In this document: one piece after another, positions 21,091 through 34,961 of the stretch
Layout: every line of letters begins with the position of its first letter
How positions within the stretch are numbered: position 1 is the stretch's first letter
Origin: Corallium rubrum
Taxonomy: Eukaryota; Cnidaria; Anthozoa; Scleralcyonacea; Coralliidae
Direction: 5' to 3'
Assembly: GCA_964035015.1 (NCBI GenBank)
Contig: OZ035998.1
Location: forward strand, 22,587,479 to 22,651,478
Length of the DNA: 64,000 nt
Program-made: the position numbers and the translations under genes
Notes under the pieces: model-generated
What the model saw: only the letters and a program-made list of their open reading frames with translations
Databases searched by the model: none
Told to the model about the DNA's origin: nothing

Positions 21091-22332
21091 TATCCCCGAG
21101 CCGGGCGACGGGCCGAAGGCCCGGAGCCCGGTGAGGGTGCTAATCTCGACACGCGTGGAGCCATTTTACACGCGTGGACAAACGTGATATGCGAACGAAT
21201 TTCTGTGATCTGAATATTTATTTATTTGTATATATGTGTGGACGGACCATGCGCGGTTAAGATTGTGGGGCACTGGGGACAGTATAGTTCTTGACAAAAA
21301 GATTTGAACTAACAACATAATTTATTCTTGACAAAAAGACTTGAGAAAGGAGTTTTTGGGAAACGTATATCACTTTTGAAAGAACAGAAACAAATCAACG
21401 TCTACGTATAAAGCAAAACAACGTCTTGAGTAGAAGGAAACCCGTTAAACCGAAACTCAAAAGGAGGAGAAAGCAAGAGTGAAACTTGAAAACCGACGAA
21501 GAAGTAAAGGCCGGCGAAACGGTTTAAGTTTACGGTAAATATATAGAGCAGCCGCTCTCAGTAATCACGAATATTTAGTAGCAAAACTGTCCGAGTTTCC
21601 CACTTTCCTTACGTATATCCTATCACTGTTAATTTTGTTTTCTCTTTTGTGTGTCCTTAAAATTTTGTCTGTGGCTGCCGTCTTAATATCTTTTTTCAAA
21701 TAGTTTTCTTATTGTCAAAACCACTTGTGACTAATGTAGCTTGTCCATAATTTGGCATAAAAGTCGGAAAAGGAGCATTTTTTCTTCTGTAAAACGTACA
21801 AATGCTGTTGAAATATTTATTAACATGTAGGTGAAAACAATTTCAGCACTTTGAAATGTCATAAAAGAATATTGCCGTGGCAAGCTGCCAGGTTTGAAAA
21901 ATTTTTTCAGATGCTGTAGCGATGTTTTTTGTAAACATGGAAAGAAAGAAGTACAGTATAACCGTAATATTTTGGCAAAATTTTCCCGCCTGCCTCGATA
22001 GTCTGGTGGTTAACATAGTCGACTTGCACGGTAATATGGTCGAGTTCAAACCCTGGAAGCGACGTGCAATTTCCTTTATCTCAATATTTTTCACGAAATA
22101 TCATCCTTAAATTTTTCTTTGTTCCTCGTTACCTTTTCCTTCAAAAAATAGATTTATTAAAACTGCAGTTTTTTTATTTCAAATATTCTACTAGAATTAA
22201 AACTATATTTTAATCAACAGGAGTGACTATTTCCAGTCCCCCAATAAAAAAGAGCGCAAGGGGAATATCAGGAGGTATTTACAAAAATCCATGCAAAAGC
22301 GGGCGAGGGGTTATTGCGTTCATGTATTTCTA
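21091..22332 (+). mobile_element. R1 repeat, copy B, inserted in PLE-1
   Basis: A 1.24-kb insertion between two PLE codons (KVFN and KPLK). It starts 'tatccccgagccgggcgac' and ends '...gttcatgtatttcta'. It contains the segments shared with copy A (inverted, 287-665 and 3390-4030) and, nearer the right end, a tRNA-like segment. No ORF of interest lies inside. Clean boundaries are defined by the coding continuity of the host PLE. Confidence 0.7.
21995..22070 (+). repeat. tRNA-like (SINE-type) segment inside R1
   Basis: 'ctcgatagtctggtggttaa' resembles a Pol III A box and 'gagttcaaaccc' a B box, about 40 bases apart. The D arm and T arm can be drawn, but the acceptor stem is poor, so it is not called a functional tRNA. 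It may be the promoter head of a SINE that forms part of R1. Confidence 0.45.
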
Positions 22333-22348
22333 GTTAAAAACTTTAATG

Positions 22349-23262
22349 TCATGCATGTTTTCTTAAGACTCTTGTAATCGGCTCCGTTATACCTTTTATG
22401 TATGGCAAAACAGCGTAGTCATTCCGTGTCGTGGATGGGTCTACCGTAGCAAAAAATTGACCGACTAATTCTTCTGGCGTGGTAGGTGCGACAACTTTCT
22501 TCTTTGTCAATCGTTTCTTTACATTCGAAATAAACTTCGTTGGGTATCCGTTGGATTTTAGTTCTTCGGTGACATGTCTGGTTTCATGGGATTTTCCTTC
22601 TTCTGTATTAGGTAATTGAGATGCGCGATGTAGCAGTGTTGCGGCTGTGCTTATTTTGTGTTTCTTGTCGTGATGCGAGTCAAAGTGTAGATATCTGTCA
22701 GTGTGTGTTGGTTTACGGTAAACTTTCGTGGTAATGATGCCGTTGTTGTGTGAAATAAGTCTGTCTAAAAAGGCTATTTGTCTGTCTCGTTCGTGTTCAA
22801 TAGTAAAAGAAATATGTGGGTCAATTGAGTTAAGGTGGCCATGAAAGGTCGAAACTGTTAGTTTCTTCATAATAGCAAATACATCGTCAACGTAACGTTC
22901 CCATGTTTTCGGTGGTGTATGTGTAAGACTTATGGCTTGCTCTTCAATCTCCTCCATGTAAAGGTTTGCTACTATGGGACTGACAGGACTTCCCATCGCA
23001 CAGCCATGAATTTGTTTGTATGTGATATCGTTATGTGTAAAGTAGCTATTAGAGAGAGTGAAGCGTAATAATAGTATAATGTCGTCAATAGTAAGTTTAG
23101 TTCTATACTGTAAAGTATTGTCGGTTTCTAGTTTCGTTCGTATGCGTTCACATGCTTTCTCAACAGGGATTGCCGTGAATAAAGAAACGACATCAAATGA
23201 CACCAGAGTTTCATCATCCTCGATGGTGGTGTTGGCAATTTTGTTGATAAATTGTGTTGAGT
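22349..23262 (-). pseudogene. PLE-1 reverse transcriptase
   Basis: Open for about 300 codons on the minus strand: INKIANTTIEDDETLV, SFDVVSLFTAIPV (RT motif A of PLEs), GCAMGSPVSPIVANLYME (motif B), WERYVDDVFAIMKK (motif C with intact YVDD), FLDRLISHNNG (motif D/E), ending ITRVLRKHA and a stop at 22349. Family RTs continue directly into the linker (KHDIKVFNKPL), visible here in another frame, so a small frameshift precedes the stop. The enzyme's catalytic aspartates are intact, but it is cut off from its endonuclease. Confidence 0.9.
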
Positions 23263-23570
23263 TGGATTACAGAGTAGTTGTTACTGTTTTGTAGTGGTTC
23301 GAGGATGTCAGATAGGAATTGGGAAGTATTATATAGGGCTGAGTCAATGCATGAAACAATTGGCCTCAGTGGGTTGTTGGGTTTGTGGTGTTTGACAGAT
23401 CCTCTAATAGCAGGTGGTATGGCGTCAGTTGAACGTAGTTTCCTGTACGTAAAATTGTCGAGTTTTTGTTGTTTGTTAAGTCTAAGTAGGTGCGCGTTAA
23501 GTTGTCTTTCAATTTTTTGGAAGGGTGGCTTGTTGACAACTTCATAAGTTTCTCGATCACTCAAGATTGT
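23263..23570 (-). pseudogene. PLE-1 N-terminal region
   Basis: The minus-strand frame from 23570 reads LSDRETYEVVNKPPFQKIERQ, LNAHLLRLNKQQKLDNFTYRKL, TDAIPPAIRGSVKHHKPNNPLRPIVSC, IDSALYNTSQFLSDILEPLQ. This is the standard PLE segment before RT motif A (the K-x-H-K-P-x-x-PLRPIVS signature). It is separated from the RT frame by a one-base shift near 23262-23270. Everything upstream of the SDRETY segment has been replaced by the inverted copy. Confidence 0.85.
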
Positions 23571-23661
23571 TTCTTGAGTGATCGAGAAACTTATGAAGTT
23601 GTCAACAAGCCACCCTTCCAAAAAATTGAAAGACAACTTAACGCGCACCTACTTAGACTTA
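23477..23661. repeat. Near-perfect 185-bp palindrome at the PLE head-to-head junction
   Basis: Arms of 90 bp (23477-23566 and 23572-23661) with a 5-base spacer. Each arm encodes the same PLE N-terminal peptide in opposite directions, so the palindrome is the overlap of two inverted PLE copies truncated at the same point. Confidence 0.9.
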
Positions 23662-24017
23662 GCCCTAAAGACAAGTCCACTATAAACAAACAAACAAACA
23701 AACAAACAAACGTGGTTTATAAAATTGATTGTGAACATTGCCCATGGAGTTACATCGGTGAAACTGGGAGATGTTTCGAAACACGGAAAAAAGAACACGT
23801 TAGAAACGTCAAAACACACAAAGCTGGCTCTAACATCGCAAGCCATGCCTGGGCTAATGACCACAGGATCAACTTTGACGAAGGTCAAGTAATCGACAGA
23901 GGGAGCTATCGCCCAAGAAAAACTTTAGAATCATGGCACACTGCATTAACCACACAAGCTGACAACAACTCTAAGCCGTTACCAGAACACTACTCTATTA
24001 TAATACTTAAAAACTAA
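23574..24017 (+). pseudogene. PLE-2 fusion ORF: N-terminus joined to GIY-YIG, RT deleted
   Basis: The frame reads LSDRETYEVVNKPPFQKIERQ, LNAHLLRL and jumps directly to SPKDKSTINKQTNKQTN, then VVYKIDCEHCPWSYIGETGR, ETRKKEHVRNVKTHKAGSN, IASHAWANDHRINFDEGQVI, RKTLESWHTALTTQADNN and a stop at 24015-24017. The GIY-YIG domain is complete and has no stop or frameshift, so a solo endonuclease of about 100 residues could in principle be encoded. About 430 residues of RT are missing between LLRL and SPKD. No start codon context can be chosen because the true 5' end is lost in the palindrome. Confidence 0.8.
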
Positions 24018-24117
24018 CTTTTTGTTATTATTATTATCGCTTCTCTTTTATATCATATTACTGCTTATATTTTATATTTTAGTTGTTAATTTGTTGGTTT
24101 TATATTTCATTACTACC

Positions 24118-24155
24118 TTCCTGTTGAAGGCTGCAGTCTGGCAGCCGAAAGCTCG
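24118..24155 (+). ncRNA. Conserved PLE 3'-terminal hairpin (PLE-2)
   Basis: CTGTTGAAGGCTGCAGTCTG followed by GCAGCCGAAAGCTCG; identical in stem to that of PLE-1. Hammerhead-like only in part (see PLE-1). Confidence 0.4.
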
Positions 24156-24474
24156 TTATTAAACAAATATTTTGGTCAGAGAACGTCTATTTTACTCATT
24201 ATAGTTATCTTTATTTGCTTATGACTCCTCTCACTCCCCCCTTTTCAATGTTGAAATGATATATAAAACAAAATGTGATGACTAGGAAACCCTATTATTT
24301 ATTTATCGAAATTTGTTCGTTTTCAACATTAAAGGGGGGGGGGGGGGGCACACGAAAGTTTTAAGAAATTTAAGGCAGGTGTCCTACAACATTTGGCCAT
24401 GATTGTAGCTGCACTGCAAATCACATTCAAGTGGAACTACAATAAAAATATTGTTTGATATCAGTTTTACATAC

Positions 24475-24597
24475 CTATACAGGTGCCATTTAAAGTAATA
24501 TAGCCATCCTTACATTTGCACTTGTGGTTTCCCAAATAGTCAGCTCTTATGCAAATTTCATTATCAGCGCAAGGATTATCGCGGCAAACCTCTTTCA
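24475..24597 (-). CDS. EGF-like domain exon C (host gene, minus strand)
   Basis: The 123-bp exon encodes EVC-x4-C-x5-C-x10-C-x1-C-x10-C, with residues CRDNPC, CKCKDGY and NGTC. All six EGF cysteines are present, and the GY before the last loop is the usual aromatic turn. The acceptor is 'ttgttcttacag' beyond 24597 and the donor is ATAG|gtatgt at 24475/24474. Both ends are phase 1. It is more diverged from exons A and B than they are from each other. It is the most 5' exon that I can see of this minus-strand gene. Confidence 0.8.
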
Positions 24598-25311
24598 CTG
24601 TAAGAACAAAACAATTTAAGGTTGTAGGCATTTGAAAATTTAACAAATTCAACTAACCATATGAATAATGTACCATCAAATTGGGAATTACTAATAATTA
24701 AGTTACCGCGGGACAGTTCAAAAACCGTAAAACAGTCGTCAAATGCCAATTATGTCGTATCTCTACTGAAAAACAGAAGAAAAATACAAGCGACTACGAA
24801 ATCACACTTTAAGACGTTGCATCTCAACACATACATTTTACTACCAAAAGTGTGAAAATGTTTTACAATACAATTATTTTTTTGGTTTTATGGGACATTT
24901 ACGAGTTTTGTGAATGTTTTTTCCTCAAAAGAAACTAAGAAATGTCATTGATTCAATGACATTGCCGTGTTGCCCATGTTATTTCATCACTGTTGGGTAA
25001 ACGATGCATGATATATTTGAGACTATATTCTTCGAGACTATAATAGAAAGTATATGGTTTATAAACTATGCAAACTTCAAAGCGGTTAACAATTGACTAG
25101 GACTCATTTAACTCTTTCCTGTCCGAATCGGGCAGGGCAATCCCCCTCCCGTTTTAAAAATGAAAATTTCGGGCACTTTTTGAAACAAATTTCGGGGAAA
25201 TTCGGGTAATATTGCTGTTAAATATCCATGAAAAATTATATTTTGAACTGTTTTAATATATTTTCGACTCTTAATTTTTCGGGCAAAAATGTCCCCCCCC
25301 CCCCCCCCAAC
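24598..25311. other. No supported feature
   Basis: No gene visible. A C tract (about 25293-25308) ends the stretch, and another G tract lies at about 24336-24349, before exon C. Confidence 0.5.
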
Positions 25312-25358
25312 GTAACTGGTCAGGTACGCCTATGCCATAGGCGTACCTGACCAGTTAC
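25312..25358. repeat. Perfect 47-bp palindrome
   Basis: 23-bp arms (GTAACTGGTCAGGTACGCC...) around a single central C. It directly follows a poly-C run. It would extrude as a hairpin with almost no loop. Confidence 0.9.
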
Positions 25359-25817
25359 GGCTATGGCTCTACCATGGACAAATTGGGAGAGAGCGTCTGA
25401 GTTCGAGGAACACGTGGTATTTTCACGGATTCGTGGAAACAAATCTGATTGCCGCTGTAGTATTATATATTGTGACTGGAGAATTCAAAAGTGGCAAATA
25501 TGCATGACCAATCATATTTTACTGACCTCACGGTGTAAATTTCAAAGGCTTAGGCGATTGAAAAGAATTAACGTTAACGTTAATTATTTTACTCAACTCA
25601 TTGGCGCAGAGTTCAAAGTAAGTTGTTGTTTTTTTTTGCTTTATGAAACTATAAATTAAAAACGTTTTCCAAGATCTCATACAGGGCAATCTTTGATCCA
25701 CGTGACCAGGAACACGATTAATATACACTGGAACTTACAGACGCTCCTTCCCAATTCTTCCACAGGAGAGTAGCTTTGCCTATAATAAGGCAGCAATTCT
25801 TTTGCAGTAGTAACTGC

Positions 25818-25822
<5 letters not shown>

Positions 25823-25882
<60 letters not shown>
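25823..25882. repeat. (TA)n microsatellite
   Basis: About 60 bp of TA dinucleotides. Confidence 0.95.
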
Positions 25883-25884
<2 letters not shown>

Positions 25885-26251
25885 TCAGTGGTGTGCAAAC
25901 GTTACCTACAAACAACTTGTTAATCAGTATGGCTTACCATTAAAATTCAAAATTGCTCTTTTATCGTGTATACAGTGGTCGCTATGGAATGCAAATACCT
26001 AAATACAAAGGAGATGACCCATTCATTCATTTACGTATGAATAATTCAAAAGTCGAACGGTACAGGCATCATCATCTACGTAGGCAGGGATTATCATCTA
26101 CGTATAACTAAGTGTGCTTTCGTTTGGGACCATTCTGGAGTAGGAATAGTCAGAACAACGAACGCGAACGCTAGTTTCTTATTTCGGAATCTCAAACGAG
26201 CGTACTCTAAGCAAGCTTCTGATTGGTTTAAGTCATATTCTACTCTCGGCA

Positions 26252-26457
26252 TTACCACATTATATATATACAGAACTCGTGACCAGCGTGGTCGGCAACG
26301 GCTTCCGTAGCTTAGTGGTCAGAGCACTGCACTAGCATCGCAGTGTCGCGGGTCAATTCCTAGCCGGACCCGGTTTGGTCTTGTAATGTATATATTCTAC
26401 ACTCGAAACTTTCATTCACCAAAATTACCTAGAACATTCAGTTTATTCGAGTGAAAT
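26252..26457 (+). mobile_element. tRNA-derived SINE-like unit, copy 1
   Basis: A leader ('ggcattaccacattatat...cagaactcg') is followed by a tRNA-like head with A box 'tagcttagtgg' and B box 'gggtcaattcc', and a tail ('cggtttggtcttgtaatgtatatattctacactcga ... gagtgaaatgcc'). The same three-part unit occurs four times at 34.15-34.97 kb. This copy ends directly at a (TA)n tract. Confidence 0.75.
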
Positions 26458-26462
26458 GCCAA

Positions 26463-26467
26463 ATATA

Positions 26468-26524
<57 letters not shown>

Positions 26525-26691
26525 GTTCAATCTACAGACACGTGTCTCGCTGTACTACAGCTCATCAGTGTAGCTTGGAACAATCTGAATGAATTTCATC
26601 AATTACTTATACACATGCGATCGTCGGTGACAACCGCATGCGGGACAGCATTGGGTGAAGTACATTTAGATGGCGTGAAGTGCGCATGGGC

Positions 26692-26747
<56 letters not shown>

Positions 26748-26811
26748 GTATATGTATATGTATATATGTACATATATGTACATTTAGATAGCGTGAAGTG
26801 CGCATGGGCCC

Positions 26812-26880
<69 letters not shown>
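26463..26880. repeat. Compound (TA)n tracts with duplicated spacer
   Basis: TA tracts at about 26463-26520, 26695-26740 and 26813-26880 are separated by unique sequence. A 37-bp stretch 'acatttagat(g/a)gcgtgaagtgcgc...' occurs twice (26662 and 26779), each followed by a TA tract. Duplication of the TA edge with its flank explains the pattern. Confidence 0.85.
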
Positions 26881-26883
<3 letters not shown>

Positions 26884-28512
26884 AGTCGGGAATGTCATGT
26901 GACTTCATCGGCTCCGTAGGTCGACTCTGTATCAGATGTTGAGCGCATGTACCACATGCCAGGCATGTTTCACGAATGGCAGCCTGCATTCCTGGCCAAA
27001 ACATTGCCTCCCTTGCTCGGCGGATACTGCTTTCGGGCCCTTGATGTGCTTTGTTTATCTTTTCCAGCATTTCTGGTCTTAGGAGTGACGGAATAATCAC
27101 TTGATGCGCCTTGACCAAAACTCCGTTATGTGTCGAAATTTCGTCACGGAAACTCCAATATGGCCTGAGCTCTCCAGGTACTGCTGACTTGTCTGGTGGC
27201 CATCCTTTCATTACCATTTCATGTAGAGCTTTTAACGTGGGGTCTTTAAATGTCTCTAATTGTAGTGTCTGAAACGTCCCAGAAGATATCATTGGCGGTT
27301 TGAGATCCATTGTTGCTAGCTCTATGCGGAAGACCTCCCACTGGTGAGTTCCAGCTTCTGTAGGTTTAATTAGAGGTGCCCGAGATAGGGTATCGGCTAT
27401 GTACATTTCTCTACCTCTCTTGTACTGAACTGTGAAACTGTACTGTTGTAGTTTAAACATTATTCTTTGGAGTCGTCGCGGTGCTTTGCATAATGGTTTC
27501 TTAAAAATCGTTTCTAAAGGTTGATGATCGGTATGAACAATGATGTCTTTCTTTCCAAATAGGTATTGGTGCCACTTGTTCATGCACGTCACTATAGCTA
27601 AACATTCTTTCTCAATTTGTGCATACCTTTTCTCAGTAGAATCGAGCGTGTGGGAAGTAAAGCATACCGGTTTACCTTCCTGTATTAATGCTCCTCCTAT
27701 CGCTTCTTCTGACGCGTCGACTTGTAAAGTTACAGGCTTGGTCACATCGTAGTACGGCAACACAGTGTTAGTTGCGATGAGATCCTTCGCTGATCGAAAC
27801 GCAGTTTCTTGAGTATCTGCCCAAATAAATTCTACATCTTGCTTGGTTAATTCTCTGAGTGGAAGGACTGTCTCACTGAGATTCTTGCAAAACTTGGAAA
27901 GATATTGACACATTCCAAGGAATCGCAGCACTCCTGCTTTGTCAGTTGGTCTTGGCATCTCCTTGACAGCCGTTACTTTGGATGGGTCTGGAGCCACTCC
28001 TTTATCTGTTAATTTATGCCCCATAAACGTCACAGACTTGGACTTAAATTGGATTTTCTTGGCTGACAGTCGTAAGCCGGATTTACTACATTTGTCTAAC
28101 AAAGCTACCAGATTTCGATCATGGTCCAGGTCAGCCTCCTCCTTAGTATCTTCCCGTCCAATAATACATATGTCATCTGCGATGTTAATCACTCCCTTGA
28201 GACCTTCAAGGAATTCATGTTGGCGTCGTTGGTACTCTTCTGGTCCGGATGAAATGCCAAACGGCATGCGTGTATAGCGGTATCGACCATTGGGGCCTTG
28301 GAAGGTGGTAAGCAATGAGGATTCTTCATCAAGCTCTATAGTGTGAAAGGCTTCAGATACATCCACTGTTGAGAAGACCTTTGCTTTGGTGAGTAACGGA
28401 AGTTGCTCTTCAATTGTGGGTATGGTGTATACTGGCCTCTTGATTGCTTTGTTGATTGTCTGACTAGGATCAATACAGATTCTGATCTTATCTGGTTTTT
28501 CTTTCACGTGCA
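26884..28512 (-). pseudogene. LTR-1 pol: RT, RNase H, partial integrase
   Basis: From [20 protein letters not shown] the frame is open for about 540 codons: RT motifs [48 protein letters not shown] (the IADD form of the catalytic box, common in this clade), FMGHKL; the RNase H domain with [39 protein letters not shown] and [11 protein letters not shown]-like tail ([12 protein letters not shown]); then integrase HHCC finger [31 protein letters not shown]. The catalytic integrase core (DDE) is absent because the sequence runs into (TA)n. The residues past the DIPDLL segment are microsatellite read-through. Confidence 0.9.
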
Positions 28513-28522
28513 TGTTTGAGAG

Positions 28523-28900
28523 TCAATCTGTCGGCTGGGACACGGGTACAATGGTTCCTTCGTCACAAAGCCTTCGCAACTCTTCATTCACCCTGTCCAG
28601 CTTAGCAACTGCAACTCGACCTACAGGGGCGTGAACGGGTTTGACTTGTGGATCCATTTCAATGTGTAGCGGTGTACCCAGTGACTTGTTTCTTCCCGGT
28701 TTGAGGACCTCGTCATAACGCTGTAAAACGGCTTCCTTTGTTAGCTGGCCAAGTGGTGGAATTTCAGCAAGATTATTTGATTTTTCTATAGTATGAACCT
28801 CATCAGCGTAGATCCTTAGATAACGAAGGATTTGAGCATCTCGTCCACAAAGCAAAGGTGGTTTCTCTCGAGGCACATCGAGTACAAGGAAGTCAATCAA
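28523..28900 (-). pseudogene. LTR-1 pol, protease end and RT start
   Basis: The frame reads LIDFLVLDVPREKPPLLCGRD (end of the aspartic protease fold), a linker, then the RT entry NKSLGTPLHIEMDPQVKPVH, RVNEELRRLCDEGTIVPVS and QPTD, followed by TGA at 28523-28525 where the family has Trp (DW). The same frame continues beyond as MHVKEKPDK. Upstream, near 29057-29090, the protease active site that should read D-S/T-G reads Q-I-D-stop-A-S. Both changes inactivate it. Confidence 0.85.
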
Positions 28901-29144
28901 GTGTATTTTTCCATCCTTTTCACAACAAAGCGTTGCCTGAACTTTGGTTTAATGGTCTGGCTTCCATATGTTTGTACTGTAGCTCTGGTTCTTGATATTT
29001 TACTGTTGGGAAACAATTTCTTCAACACTGTTTCTGGAATGGTATTACACGTTGATGCTTAGTCGATCTGTGTTCTCATTATTCTGGTTCTGTCTCTGTC
29101 AATAAGTTTTAAATTCGCGAAAAACGTCCTTCCTCGTCCGTTTC

Positions 29145-30068
29145 CTATTTCAGATTTCGATGATGAATCAATTTCGATATTTCCATTTTCTCTAGCATAC
29201 AGTTCCTCCTCTCGTTCGTCTTGGATTTGGTTTGACTGTTGTTGTCTTCCTCTATTTGTAGTCCCCTTTCTGCAGGCCCGTGCGAAATGACCAATCGTGC
29301 CACATATATGACATCTCTTTCTAAACGGTACTGCTGGCGAGGTTGGCGATGATTACCACTGCACCAAAAACACGACGGCGCCTTTTGTGTTGATTGTTCT
29401 CCGTCATGGTCTGTTTGATTTTGTCGAGTTTTGTTATTGTAATTTACCTGTTCTTGTGTTCCTCGGGCGGTCTTCATTAACTGGTTTGTAAATGTTGTCG
29501 CTTCAAAAGCTTTAGCTACTTTCACGACTTCTCGAAGACTTACTTTCGCCCGAGAACCTTCTCTGTGTCTGTGTCCTTTTCCGATTAGTTTCACTCGAAG
29601 CGGTTCTGATACGAAACCGGCAATAAACTGATCTCTCATTAGCTCGTCAGCGAAGGCTTCATATTCACACTGAGCTCCATGGTTTCGCACACGAGATTCC
29701 CATGTGCCGACCGACTCATTTTCGTGCTGAAGTAAGCGAAGAAATTTCTGTCTCTCCCCAAATATTCCAGTGCTCGCCCCATAATATTCTTTGAGCGCAT
29801 GAATTACTCGATGAGGCTTCTTCTGACCTATTTCGCTGAGTCCCAAGCTGTATTTGTAAACTGTTCTTACTGCGGGAGGAAGCGACGCTCTGAGACATGC
29901 CATCGCCTTGTCTGCTTTAATCCACCTTTCTTCTTCTGTGTCTTTCGAAGCATCATACCAATTATTCATTGTACAATAATCTATTAAGTCTTCAATATAG
30001 ACTTCCATGTCGTTCTTCTCATCTCCTTTTGTTTTAAAAATCGGGAAAGGCAAGCTTGTTGACGCCAT
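29145..30068 (-). pseudogene. LTR-1 gag
   Basis: A 307-codon ORF starts MASTSLPFPIFKTKGDEKND, 57 bases after the primer-binding site. The body (DLIDYCTMNNWYD, AVRTVYKYSLG, LKEYYGASTGIFGERQKF, LRLLQHENESVGTWESRVRN, FADELMRDQFIAGFVSEPLR) is gag of the mag/SURL kind, including the D-Q-F-I-x-G signature. The zinc-knuckle region keeps CFWCSGNHR, then loses frame; a second CHICGTIGHFARAC-like knuckle is visible in another frame (about 29273-29320). The ORF therefore ends out of register with protease. Capsid structure may be preserved; nucleocapsid is broken. Confidence 0.85.
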
Positions 30069-30124
30069 TTATTCTGTATTTTTTTACTCTCTCTCTCACT
30101 GTCTTCAAGACTTGCCGACCACCG

Positions 30125-30133
30125 CTGCTACCA
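30125..30133 (-). promoter_or_regulatory. LTR-1 primer-binding site
   Basis: Minus strand TGGTAGCAG directly after the LTR end. It is complementary to the 3' end of metazoan initiator methionine tRNA (…CTGCTACCA), the usual primer in this clade. Confidence 0.75.
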
Positions 30134-30248
30134 TGTTAAACACACATAAGCATCTTACTACAGAACTGACAACTCCTTTATTATATCACAAACTACGCCT
30201 TTTATATCGTACTTACAAGATACTGAATGTGATTAGCATATATTAACA
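30134..30248 (-). repeat. LTR-1 5' long terminal repeat (115 bp)
   Basis: The minus strand starts TGTTAA and ends TTAACA, giving TG...CA ends with a 6-bp inverted repeat. It contains a TATA box (TATAAAAG, plus 30198-30206) and, about 20 bases on, AATAAA (plus 30177-30182). The primer-binding site follows immediately. Only this LTR is seen, so age cannot be estimated from LTR divergence. Confidence 0.7.
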
Positions 30249-30277
30249 TATGATCTACATATGCCTATACCAACATA

Positions 30278-34149
<3,872 letters not shown>

Positions 34150-34419
34150 CATGCTCTAAGGAATTTGGGTGAAGGAAAATTCGAGTGTAGAATATATACA
34201 TTTTAAGACCAAACCGGGACCAGTTGCGAAAAATGCAACTACACAGGCCTTCCGGCAGGAATTGAACCCACAACCTTGCGATTCTAGTGCAATGCTCTGA
34301 CCAATGAGCCACGGAGGGCGTTGCCGAGAGCTTGATCGCGAGTTTTGTATATAATAAGGTGGTAATGCCAGGACAGAATTGGGTATATTATAAGTAATAT
34401 TGGGCATTTCACTCGATTA
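34150..34419 (-). mobile_element. tRNA-derived SINE-like unit, copy 2
   Basis: On the minus strand: leader 'aattctgtcctggcattacc', tRNA-like head (plus 34240-34325) with A box 'tggctcattgg' and B box 'gggttcaattcc', then tail 'gcaactggtcccggtttggtc' and 'ctacactcgaattttcc'. It is in direct tandem with copy 3 at a period of 275 bp. Confidence 0.8.
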
Positions 34420-34665
34420 CATAGCATGTTCTAAGGATTTTGGGTGAAGGAAAATTCGAGTGTAGAATATATACATTTTAAGACCAAACCGGGACCAGTT
34501 GCGAAAAATGCAACTACACAGGCCTTCCGGCAGGAATTGAACCCACGACCTTGCGATTCTAGTGCAATGCTCTGACCACTGAGCCACGGTGGGCGTTACC
34601 GAGAGCTTGATCGCGAGTTCTGTATATAATAAGGTGGTAATGCCAGGACAGAATTGGGTATGAAC
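34420..34665 (-). mobile_element. tRNA-derived SINE-like unit, copy 3
   Basis: Same structure and orientation as copy 2, with the head at plus 34515-34600. Its leader end at about 34665 meets the tail half of an inverted unit, giving an inverted junction. Confidence 0.8.
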
Positions 34666-34961
34666 TGGTCCCGGTTTGGTCTTAAAATGTATATATTCTA
34701 CACTCGAATTTTCCTTCACCCAAAATCCTTAGAATATGCTATGTAATCGAGTGAAATGCCCAATATTAGTTATAATATGCCCAATTCTGCCCTGGCATTA
34801 CCACCTTATTATATACAGAACTCACGATCAAGCTCTCGGCAACGCCCTCCGTGGCTCAGTGGTCAGAGCATTGCACTAGAATCACAAGGTCGCGGGTTCA
34901 ATTCCTGCTGGAAGGCCTGTGTAGTTGCAGTTTTCGCAACTGGTCCCGGTTTGGTCTTGAA

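Larger units (their letters stand above)
20560..23571 (-). mobile_element. PLE-1: near full-length Penelope-like element, interrupted
   Basis: Minus-strand order is N-terminal region (23570-23214), RT (about 23262-22349), an R1 insertion (21091-22332), and GIY-YIG endonuclease (21090-20729), then a 3' UTR ending in the conserved hairpin at 20578-20620. The coding halves on either side of R1 rejoin in sense (KVFN | KPLKTLQQEF). Its 5' end touches, head to head, a second copy (PLE-2) that shares the same 3' UTR. Confidence 0.85.
23572..24200 (+). mobile_element. PLE-2: internally deleted Penelope-like element, inverted to PLE-1
   Basis: Head-to-head partner of PLE-1. It keeps the N-terminal piece, has lost the whole RT, and fuses straight to the linker and GIY-YIG domain. 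The 3' UTR and terminal hairpin (about 24118-24155) match those of PLE-1. The (CAAA)n run 'aaacaaacaaac' at 23686-23712 sits at the fusion. Confidence 0.85.
26881..30248 (-). mobile_element. LTR-1: decayed SURL/mag-like Ty3/gypsy retrotransposon, 3' truncated
   Basis: On the minus strand: short 5' LTR (30134-30248), primer-binding site, gag (30068-29145), protease remnant, RT-RNase H and the start of integrase. It ends in the integrase zinc-binding region at about 26884, where (TA)n and duplicated sequence begin. No 3' LTR is seen. Stops at 28523 and in protease show it is dead. Confidence 0.85.

Noticed and set aside
21995-22070. tRNA gene
   Set aside because: The acceptor stem does not pair well. 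Kept as a tRNA-like segment only.
34845-34918. Functional tRNA gene
   Set aside because: The anticodon stem is poorly paired, no terminator follows, and the same unit recurs with leader and tail, so it is a SINE head.
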